Shown here one piece after another: positions 41,971 to 48,176 of a stretch of 48,176 nucleotides of DNA. Numbering within the stretch: the first letter of the stretch is position 1; every line of letters starts with the position of its first letter. Source of the DNA: an uncultured Hyphomicrobiales bacterium (GTDB taxonomy: Bacteria > Pseudomonadota > Alphaproteobacteria > Rhizobiales > Hyphomicrobiaceae); assembly GCA_902826715.1 (NCBI GenBank), contig CADEFX010000005.1, forward strand, positions 1 to 48,176, written 5' to 3'. The notes beneath the pieces were generated by a model, which was not told the DNA's origin, searched no databases, and worked only from the letters and a program-made list of their open reading frames with translations. The position numbers and the translations under genes were made by a program.

Positions 41971-42744
41971 ATGAGACGGTCCCTTTCGCCGGCGCTGCGC
42001 GGGATCGTGCAGGGCTACCGGTGGCGCATGATCACCATCGGGGAGTCGGGCGCCGATACGTATAGACTGACGGCGCCGCGGCGGCGGCCCCTGATCCTGA
42101 AGCATGTGCGGGGCTGCTCCTCGAACGATCTGATGGATGAGGCGCGCCGGGTTGCGTGGCTCGGCCGGCGTGCGCCCGCACCCAAGGTCGTGGCCGCTGT
42201 CAGCGAGGGCGACCGGCAATGGCTGGTGATGACGGCCCTTCCCGGCACCAATGCCTGTGATAGCAACTTGCCGCCCGAGACCAAGGTGACGTTGATCGCG
42301 AAGGCTTTGTCCGCATTGCACGCGGCACGCGTGGAGATTTGCCCGTTCGATGAGTCGCTGGATCGCAACATTGCGCGCGCAAAGGAAAACGCCGCCCAGG
42401 GCCGCGTCGACGAAAGCCAGTTCGACGAGCGCAACATGGGCCGGAGTTCGGCGAGCCTGCTCAGGTCTTTGGTTCGCAGCCGGCCATCCATCCAGGATCT
42501 GGTGGTCACGCACGGTGACGCCTGTCTGCCGAACTTCATGCTCGATGACGGGCAATTCTCAGGCTTGGTGGACTGCGCCCGCGTCGGTGTAGCGGATCGC
42601 TATCGCGATCTCGCACTGGCTTGCCGCAGTATCGAATACGACCTGGGCGAGGAATGGGTCACGCCGTTCCTGCAAGCCTATGGGATAGGCCGTCCCGACC
42701 GGCAGCGGCTCGCGTTCTACCGGCTTCTCGACGAGTTTTTCTGA
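41971..42744 (+). CDS. APH(3')-II-like aminoglycoside phosphotransferase
   Basis: A 257-aa kinase closely resembling APH(3')-II (kanamycin/neomycin kinase). It has Lys44 (LILKHV) and Glu57 for ATP, the catalytic loop THGDACLPN with Asp183 and Asn188, Asp201 (LVDCARVGVADRY) for magnesium, and the C-terminal AFYRLLDEFF, whose terminal carboxylate contacts the drug in known structures. Several C-terminal segments are identical to the known enzyme, while the N-terminal half has clearly diverged. It likely transfers phosphate to the 3'-hydroxyl of aminoglycosides, but a native sugar substrate is possible. No mobile element adjoins it, so it looks like a resident chromosomal gene. Confidence 0.9.
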   Translation: MRRSLSPALRGIVQGYRWRMITIGESGADTYRLTAPRRRPLILKHVRGCSSNDLMDEARRVAWLGRRAPAPKVVAAVSEGDRQWLVMTALPGTNACDSNLPPETKVTLIAKALSALHAARVEICPFDESLDRNIARAKENAAQGRVDESQFDERNMGRSSASLLRSLVRSRPSIQDLVVTHGDACLPNFMLDDGQFSGLVDCARVGVADRYRDLALACRSIEYDLGEEWVTPFLQAYGIGRPDRQRLAFYRLLDEFF

Positions 42745-42945
42745 GGTCCCGGCGTCGCCGCTTTGGAAGCGCCTGCAGTAGCTGTTGCGCCTTTCCTTTG
42801 GCTCGGCTGATCTGTCAGCGAGAAACATCGCAAGATCCTCACGCTCTTGTCTTATTTCTGCGCGGGTCTGGGCGCTAAGTGTGCGCGGGCGCCGTTCTGC
42901 CGCGAGCAAATGACGTGGCCCATCATATCGACACGGGGGAAGATT

Positions 42946-43446
42946 ATGGTTCGCGCGTACCTCTTGGCCGCATCGATCTGCGCAAGCAGCACCACGGCAT
43001 TCATGGGTTCCAGTGCCGGATCTATTGCTAATGCCGGCGAGCCAATTCGCAATCTGGCCGGACGCTGGGCGGGCAACGGAACTGTGATCCCGGCCTCCGG
43101 TCCGAGTGAAACCTTCAAGTGCGTCATCACATATTTTCCGAGCGATGACGGAGCACGCGTCAAGCAGAACCTGCGCTGCAAGGGGGTGAGCTACAGCTTC
43201 GATGCGGCCACCCATCTTCAGATCGCAGGAGTTCAGGTTACGGGGCAGTGGAACGACAACATCTACTCGATGAGTGGAACGGTCACCGGCACCCTGACCG
43301 ATGACGGGTTCGACATTCTGCTGAGCAGCAGATACTTCGAGGCGCGCATGCGTGTTGTCTCCAACAACTGCGAGCAATCCGTGACGGTTGTTCCTGAGCG
43401 CAAGGACGAGATGAAGGAGCTGGCGGCCGTACTGAAGAAGTGTTGA
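42946..43446 (+). CDS. Secreted protein of unknown function
   Basis: A 166-aa protein with a signal peptide (hydrophobic 4-20, cleavage after ANA near residue 30). The mature domain begins LAGRWAGNGTVIPASG and continues with ETFKCVITY, NLRCKGVSYSF and a beta-rich pattern (GTVTGTLTDDGFDI). It probably forms a small beta-barrel or lipocalin-like fold. Four mature cysteines (59, 78, one near 142, and the last residue 166) could form two disulfides. ATG 42946 follows GGGGGAAG; the longer frame from 42847 would bury the signal peptide. The 200 bases before it hold no recognised feature. Confidence 0.78.
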   Translation: MVRAYLLAASICASSTTAFMGSSAGSIANAGEPIRNLAGRWAGNGTVIPASGPSETFKCVITYFPSDDGARVKQNLRCKGVSYSFDAATHLQIAGVQVTGQWNDNIYSMSGTVTGTLTDDGFDILLSSRYFEARMRVVSNNCEQSVTVVPERKDEMKELAAVLKKC

Positions 43447-43506
43447 GCCCCTTCGGCCAAGGGTGCACACTGGTGAGGTCCACGTCCTCGCCTGCAGGGA
43501 GCGCCC

Positions 43507-44352
43507 ATGAAAACCAAGATCGCAGTCATTGCACAGGGAGCAATGGGTGCAGCCGTCGCTGCCCGGCTCGTAGAAAATGGGGCCGATGTTGTTACGTCCC
43601 TGGCGGGCCGCGGTCCGGCGAGTGCTCAGCGCGCAGCTGAAGCGGGCATGCGCCCGGTGAGCGATCCAGAACTGTCATCGGCAGACTTGATCCTGTCCAT
43701 TGTGCCGCCGAGCGACGCGCTAGGTCTGGCGGAGCGATTGTCCCCGGTTCTGAAAGCCAGCTCCAACAAACCGCTTTATGTCGATTGCAATGCTGTGAGC
43801 CCCGAAACCGCGAAGCGTGTCGCGGGGGTGATCGCCCCTACGGGATCGCCATTCGCGGACGGCGGCATCATCGGCGGACCGCCCCGCAAAGGTCATGCTG
43901 GCCCTACGCTCTATGTCTCTGGCGAGCCGGCCAACCGCGTCGCAGGCCTCGCGCGCGGGATCGTGGTCCGCGCTATCGACGGTCCGGTCGGCGCCGCGTC
44001 GGCTCTGAAGATGTCCTATGCCGCGATCACCAAGGGACTGACGGCGCTCGCCACCGCTTCCATCCTCGCTGCCACGCAGGCGGGCGCGGCGGAGGCACTG
44101 CATCGCGAGCTGTCCGAAAGCCAACCGAATCTCTTGGCTTGGCTTGGGCGAAGCGTGCCTGACATGTTCGCGAAAGCCTATCGCTTCGTCGGCGAGATGG
44201 AGGAGATCTCGAGCTTCATGGGGTCGGAGGGCGCTTCCGACATCTACGCCGGTATCGCGGACCTGTATCGCGAAGTGGCGGCAGACAAAGAGAGTGACAG
44301 CCGGGATATTGACGTGCTGTCTGGGTTCTTCGCGCCCAAGAAAGGTGCATAG
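43507..44352 (+). CDS. NAD(P)-dependent oxidoreductase (6-phosphogluconate dehydrogenase-like N domain, DUF1932)
   Basis: A 281-aa beta-hydroxyacid-dehydrogenase-like protein. The Rossmann motif reads AQGAMGAAVA (residues 9-18), with the first glycine of GxGxxG replaced by Ala. The DCNAVSPETA segment near residue 97 and FADGGIIGGPP near 118 match the substrate-binding signatures. Residues from about 190 form the DUF1932-type helical C domain. The substrate is unknown. GGGAG precedes the ATG, and the racemase-family gene follows 9 bases later, so the two probably serve one pathway. Confidence 0.85.
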   Translation: MKTKIAVIAQGAMGAAVAARLVENGADVVTSLAGRGPASAQRAAEAGMRPVSDPELSSADLILSIVPPSDALGLAERLSPVLKASSNKPLYVDCNAVSPETAKRVAGVIAPTGSPFADGGIIGGPPRKGHAGPTLYVSGEPANRVAGLARGIVVRAIDGPVGAASALKMSYAAITKGLTALATASILAATQAGAAEALHRELSESQPNLLAWLGRSVPDMFAKAYRFVGEMEEISSFMGSEGASDIYAGIADLYREVAADKESDSRDIDVLSGFFAPKKGA

Positions 44353-44361
44353 TCGCGCGGC

Positions 44362-45093
44362 ATGGCGTGTGGACGGCTGCAAATGCACAAAGCTGCATGC
44401 CTCGGCATCCTGATGCTCGACAATCACTTCGAGCGTTATCTGGGGGATATTGGCAATCCCGCAACGATGCCATTCCCGGTGCTTTACCGTAAGGTTCCCA
44501 ACGCCACGACGGCAGCCATTACAACGCTTCAGGACGGTTCGTTTCTCGATGGTTTCGTCGCCGCCGGCCAGGCGCTGGTCGAGGATGGTGCGGACGGTAT
44601 TGTCACAAGTTGCGGCTTCCTGGCCATCTATCAGAAGGAGCTGGCGAGCCGGCTTGGCGTTCCCGTCGTCAGCAGTGCGTTGATGCAGATTCCCATGGTC
44701 GATCGGCTCCTTCCGGCAGGCCGTCGGACTGGCGTACTGACGTTCAATGGTGCGAGTCTCGGCCGGCCTCATCTCGAGGGGGTCGGTGCGCCGCTTGATG
44801 TTCCCATCGTCGGGATGGCCGACAACGGCCGGTTCCAGCGCGCGTTGCTCGGCCTTGCGACGGACAATGGATACGATATTCGCGAACGGGAGGCGGTGGA
44901 CGCGGCCCGGCTCCTCGTGACGAAGCATCCGGACGTCGGTGCGATCGTGCTCGAATGCACCAATCTCGTACCTCACGCGTCGGCCATGCACGCCGCCACC
45001 GCTTTGCCGATCTATGACGTATGGACGCTGATTTCATGGTTTTATGCCGGGCTTCGCCCACGGGCGTGGCCCCCGCCCGAAGCCCGGTTTTGA
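44362..45093 (+). CDS. Aspartate/glutamate racemase family protein
   Basis: A 243-aa Asp/Glu racemase-superfamily protein with the two characteristic catalytic-type cysteines, Cys84 (VTSCGFLA) and Cys199 (VLECTNL). Relatives include racemases, maleate isomerases and arylmalonate decarboxylases, so the reaction cannot be fixed. The start is uncertain: ATG 44362 lacks a close ribosome site, and ATG 44383 (MHKAACLGILM) is an equally plausible alternative that begins nearer the first strand. Downstream partner of the oxidoreductase at 43507. Confidence 0.85.
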   Translation: MACGRLQMHKAACLGILMLDNHFERYLGDIGNPATMPFPVLYRKVPNATTAAITTLQDGSFLDGFVAAGQALVEDGADGIVTSCGFLAIYQKELASRLGVPVVSSALMQIPMVDRLLPAGRRTGVLTFNGASLGRPHLEGVGAPLDVPIVGMADNGRFQRALLGLATDNGYDIREREAVDAARLLVTKHPDVGAIVLECTNLVPHASAMHAATALPIYDVWTLISWFYAGLRPRAWPPPEARF

Positions 45094-45214
45094 TTGCACC
45101 GATGAGGCGCGGGCCAAGTTGTCTTACGTGCCTACACAACCCTTGGCCGGTCTTGCCGCGGGTTTCCGACATCGCTAGCTTCAGTGGGCGCCTCAACGTC
45201 TGCAAAGGTCAAGC

Positions 45215-46012
45215 ATGGCCTCGCTAATGTCTGACGGCCAGCGCGACGCCTTCGTGCGTCGCGTCCGGCTCGAGATGGCTAAAGGGAGCATGACGAGGGA
45301 AGCGCTGGCCAAGCGCGCTGCCTGCAAGGAGCGCACGCTCGGTAACCTGCTGGCCGGGCAGCCCGTCCGTGACGTGACAGTGGCCAAGATCGCGCGCGTG
45401 CTGGCCATCGATCTCGAAGACTTCATGAACGGCGGCGCGCCCACTCTGTCGGAGTTCGAGGGCGGCGAAGGGCGCGCGGCCGAGGAATACGGCGGGTATT
45501 TATTGTCGGCGTATGCGCACTACGTCGGCACGTACTTCGCCTACCGCCGCGTCTTGTCGGAAAAGAAGGAGTTTTTCCGCTCGGTCTACGAGATCGACTG
45601 GGACGACGAACTGCACCGGCTCCGGTTCTTCGAGCTGCAGCGCTTCCGCAGTGCGAACAATGCAACCGTCTCCAACAGCCACGCCGGTGGCCTGTATATC
45701 AGTCCGCATACCGGCATCGTGCATCTGCTCACGACCTACCAGGGGGCGTTGCGGCTCGTCACATTGAACAAGTTTCGCACGGGCGATACACGGCTCAAGG
45801 GTCTCATCCTGACGCAGAGCGATCGCGATATGTTCTTCCAGCCGGCCGTGTCGGCAATCTATCTCGAGAAAATTCGTGGCAAGCGGAAGAACTCGGAGCT
45901 GGAGAGGCTCGTCGGCGCTTTTGGCCGGGGCGACCCTGAGTATGCAACAGTGGCGGAAGAGATAGCTGCGATCGAGCGCAGCTCGGTGTTCATTGCCGGA
46001 CGCGTGGCCTAG
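45215..46012 (+). CDS. HTH (XRE-like) protein with uncharacterised C-terminal domain
   Basis: A 265-aa protein. Residues about 13-70 form a helix-turn-helix of the Cro/XRE type (TREALAKRAACKERTLGNLLAG, then VAKIARVLAIDLEDF). The remaining 190 residues are unrecognised. They contain aromatic-rich YLLSAYAHYVGTYFAYR, then a beta-rich part with GGLYISPHTGIVHLLTTYQG and a helical end. The whole may be a one-component sensor regulator. Monocistronic by context, with AAAGG before the ATG and a weak hairpin right after the stop. Confidence 0.75.
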   Translation: MASLMSDGQRDAFVRRVRLEMAKGSMTREALAKRAACKERTLGNLLAGQPVRDVTVAKIARVLAIDLEDFMNGGAPTLSEFEGGEGRAAEEYGGYLLSAYAHYVGTYFAYRRVLSEKKEFFRSVYEIDWDDELHRLRFFELQRFRSANNATVSNSHAGGLYISPHTGIVHLLTTYQGALRLVTLNKFRTGDTRLKGLILTQSDRDMFFQPAVSAIYLEKIRGKRKNSELERLVGAFGRGDPEYATVAEEIAAIERSSVFIAGRVA

Positions 46013-46015
46013 CGG

Positions 46016-46037
46016 GATCGCCCTTTAGCGGGTGATC
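46016..46037 (+). terminator. Weak hairpin after the HTH gene
   Basis: GATCGCCC and GGGTGATC form an 8-bp stem (one G-T wobble) with a 6-base loop, beginning 4 bases after the stop codon. It is not followed by a clear T-run, so its terminator role is uncertain. Confidence 0.3.
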
Positions 46038-46133
46038 TAACACGCCGTTAACCGGCCCTTTGCCATCAGCTTCTAAAGTACGAACGAGCCTCATCAGCTC
46101 ATGAGTGAAGCGAGGCGTGCCGGAGGATGGCAA

Positions 46134-46430
46134 ATGCGCAGAGCACTCGGGCTGCTTGCGCTATTGGCAGTGATGCTTGCGGCGGCAGCGCATATTGTGC
46201 TGCGCGGCTCGTCTGGGTTTGCAAGTGGCAGCGGCGCCGTCGTGCAGGCCGCGCTGACGAGCATTGACTATGCCTCGTTGATCCTTGGTGCTTCGGCCGG
46301 CATGTTTGTGATGGCGCTCGGCCAGGTCTTCCAGGGGCCGGCATACCCGATGCGACGGCGTCTATGGAGCATGCGCCTGGCCGTCGTTGCGGTCGCTGCA
46401 ATCGGCATAACCGCCCTGGCTTATTATTGA
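46134..46430 (+). CDS. Small membrane protein, unknown function
   Basis: A 98-aa protein with three hydrophobic segments (about residues 4-23, 42-67 and 79-97) separated by short polar loops, the middle loop containing PAYPMRRRLWSMR. The positive-inside rule places that loop in the cytoplasm. No family recognised. ATG 46134 follows GGAGGATG at a good distance; an in-frame ATG at 46101 adds 11 residues but has no ribosome site. Convergent with glnA, from which it is separated by a strong shared terminator. Confidence 0.65.
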   Translation: MRRALGLLALLAVMLAAAAHIVLRGSSGFASGSGAVVQAALTSIDYASLILGASAGMFVMALGQVFQGPAYPMRRRLWSMRLAVVAVAAIGITALAYY

Positions 46431-46472
46431 CCCCACGCGCCATTTTGGCGCCGGTCAGCGGGCTGAACGTAC

Positions 46473-46506
46473 AAAAGGCGGCCCTCCCCCGAAGGCCGCC
46501 TTCTGC
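46473..46506. terminator. Bidirectional intrinsic terminator between the small membrane gene and glnA
   Basis: AAGGCGGCC (46475-46483) and GGCCGCCTT (46494-46502) form a perfect 9-bp GC-rich stem with a 10-base loop. Read on the minus strand it ends in TTTTGT, so it is a good intrinsic terminator for glnA. On the plus strand it ends CCTTCTG, weaker. It lies 26 bases beyond the glnA stop codon. Confidence 0.8.
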
Positions 46507-46531
46507 AATGCGTCCGAACGTGGATGCGCAA

Positions 46532-47953
46532 TCAGACCGAGTAGTACATGTCGAACTCGACGGGATGCGGCGTCATCTCGAAGCGCTCGACTTCCGCCAT
46601 CTTCAGCTCGATGTAGGCATCGATCATGTCGTCGGAGAACACGCCGCCCATCTTGAGGAAGGCGCGATCGGCATCGAGCGCGTTGAGAGCCTCTCGCAAG
46701 CTGCCGGCGACGGTCGGGATCTTGGCCAACTCGGCAGGCGGCAGATCATAGAGGTTCTTGTCCATCGGCTCGCCAGGATTGATCTTGTTCTGGATGCCGT
46801 CGAGACCGGCCATCAGCATCGCGGCAAAGCCGAGATACGGATTGGCGGCCGGATCGGGGAAGCGAACCTCGACCCGCTTGGCCTTGGGGCTCGTCACGTG
46901 CGGGATGCGGCACGATGCAGAGCGGTTGCGGGCGGAGTAGGCCAGCAGCACCGGCGCCTCGTAACCCGGGACCAGGCGCTTGTAGGAGTTGGTCGTCGGA
47001 TTGGTGAAGGCGTTGATGGCCTTGGCGTGCTTCAGGATGCCGCCGATGTAGTTGAGGCAGGTGTCGGACAGGTCGGCATACTTGTTGCCGGCGAAGGTTG
47101 GCTGGCCGCCTTTCCAGATCGACTGGTGGCAGTGCATGCCCGAGCCGTTGTCGCCGAACACAGGCTTGGGCATGAAGCACGCCGTCTTGCCGTAGGCCTG
47201 GGCCACGTTGTGGATCACGTACTTGTAGATCTGCATGTGGTCGGCGAGCTGCACCATCGGCCCGAACTTGATGCCGAGCTCGTGCTGTGCGGCCGCGACT
47301 TCGTGATGGTGCTTCTCGGTGACGACGCCCATTTCGGCCATCACGGAGAGCATTTCGGAGCGGATGTCCTGCGCGCTGTCGATCGGCGGCACGGGGAAGT
47401 ATCCGCCCTTGACGCGCGGACGGTGACCCAGATTGCCCATCTCGTATTCCGTGGGCATGTTGGACGGCAGCTCGGTGCCGTCGATGCGGAAGCCCGTATT
47501 GTAGGGATCGGCCGAGAAGCGCACGTCGTCGAAAATGAAGAACTCGGCCTCCGGGCCGAACACGATCGAATCGCCCACGCCCGTGCTCTTCATGTAGGCT
47601 TCGGCCTTCTTGGCGATGCCGCGCGGATCGCGCTCGTAGAGCTCACCGGTGGAGGGCTCGATGACGTCGCAAAATATGGCCATCGTCGTCTGTGCGAAGA
47701 ACGGATCGATGTGCGCCGTGGCCGGATCGAGCATCAGCGTCATGTCCGAGGCCTCGATGCCCTTCCAGCCGGCGATCGACGAGCCGTCGAAGGCGTAACC
47801 ATCGGCAAACATGGCTTCATCTACGCACGACGCGTCCGCGGTGACGTGCTGCATCTTGCCCTTGGTATCCGTGAAGCGGATATCCAGGAACTTGACGTCC
47901 TTGTCCTTGACCATCTTGAGAACGTCAGCCGCGGTCATTGCCTTGTCTGCCAT
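46532..47953 (-). CDS. glnA: Type I glutamine synthetase
   Basis: A 473-aa GlnA that makes glutamine from glutamate, ammonia and ATP, a dodecamer in the cytoplasm. Visible signatures are [17 protein letters not shown] (near 55-71), the metal-site [13 protein letters not shown], the ATP-site [16 protein letters not shown] and the adenylylation-site tyrosine in [11 protein letters not shown]. That last motif shows it can be controlled by GlnE adenylylation through PII. GGGGAG lies 4-5 bases before the ATG. It is 88 bases downstream of glnB, the usual alphaproteobacterial glnBA order, so glnBA cotranscription is likely, with a possible extra promoter in the gap. Confidence 0.98.
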   Translation of the reverse strand: MADKAMTAADVLKMVKDKDVKFLDIRFTDTKGKMQHVTADASCVDEAMFADGYAFDGSSIAGWKGIEASDMTLMLDPATAHIDPFFAQTTMAIFCDVIEPSTGELYERDPRGIAKKAEAYMKSTGVGDSIVFGPEAEFFIFDDVRFSADPYNTGFRIDGTELPSNMPTEYEMGNLGHRPRVKGGYFPVPPIDSAQDIRSEMLSVMAEMGVVTEKHHHEVAAAQHELGIKFGPMVQLADHMQIYKYVIHNVAQAYGKTACFMPKPVFGDNGSGMHCHQSIWKGGQPTFAGNKYADLSDTCLNYIGGILKHAKAINAFTNPTTNSYKRLVPGYEAPVLLAYSARNRSASCRIPHVTSPKAKRVEVRFPDPAANPYLGFAAMLMAGLDGIQNKINPGEPMDKNLYDLPPAELAKIPTVAGSLREALNALDADRAFLKMGGVFSDDMIDAYIELKMAEVERFEMTPHPVEFDMYYSV

Positions 47954-48041
47954 CTTGGCTCCCCTGTCTGTCTCAGCAACTTACTCACTCAATCGGCTCC
48001 GGAAGATCGGAACCGAAGGGAATTCAATGGGTGGGATTTCC

Positions 48042-48176
<135 letters not shown>

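Noticed and set aside
41971..42744. Cloning-vector contamination carrying nptII
   Set aside because: The protein differs from NptII at many positions in the N-terminal half and is embedded in native sequence with no vector or transposon features.

Overview
The window is a high-GC stretch of what looks like an alphaproteobacterial chromosome. The order Hyphomicrobiales (Rhizobiales) is the best guess. That placement is inferred from three things: a glnB-glnA pair at the right edge, the many MmgE/PrpD, SDR, crotonase and Liv-type transport genes, and a cytoplasmic SoeABC-type sulfite dehydrogenase. No rRNA, tRNA, CRISPR array, insertion sequence, integrase or phage gene was seen. The sequence is gene-dense and metabolic, with about 49 protein genes, two of them cut by the window edges.

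Left block (1-9922): a GntR/FCD regulator sits between two divergent operons. Leftward are a PrpF-family isomerase and a truncated MmgE/PrpD protein. Rightward are the regulator, an AfuA/FbpABC-like ABC importer with a fused permease, a TcuA-like (tricarballylate dehydrogenase) flavoprotein and a second MmgE/PrpD protein. Together they look like uptake and catabolism of a tricarboxylate of the aconitate, tricarballylate or methylaconitate kind. The same TGTATACAAT motif lies in the -35/-10 spacer of a candidate promoter for each operon, which suggests one regulon.

9939-18956 (minus strand): an RND efflux permease with its periplasmic adaptor, then soeABC-like genes for a membrane-anchored molybdenum sulfite dehydrogenase facing the cytoplasm.

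Central catabolic block (19350-36807): a rightward run encodes a crotonase without its catalytic glutamates, a PaaK-like CoA ligase, an MBL-fold hydrolase and an SDR. A leftward run encodes a complete Liv-type ABC importer, an SDR whose whole catalytic triad is missing, and a second acyl-CoA synthetase, with a TetR regulator divergent from it. Beyond these lie a 54-aa acidic ORF, a ferredoxin-like-fold small protein, two more SDRs, and an E1 alpha/beta thiamine-diphosphate dehydrogenase pair without E2 or E3. The block reads as import, CoA activation and oxidation of an unidentified carboxylic acid.

36852-46430: TenA-type thiamine salvage, an MFS transporter, a four-gene leftward run (cupin, second crotonase paralogue, GNAT, ureidoglycolate lyase), a DUF1194 secreted protein, a close relative of the APH(3')-II kanamycin kinase, a secreted hypothetical protein, a 3-hydroxyacid-dehydrogenase-like protein with an Asp/Glu racemase-family protein, an HTH protein of unknown output domain, and a small membrane protein.

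Right edge (46473-48176): a bidirectional terminator, glnA, and the 3' end of glnB, the nitrogen core.
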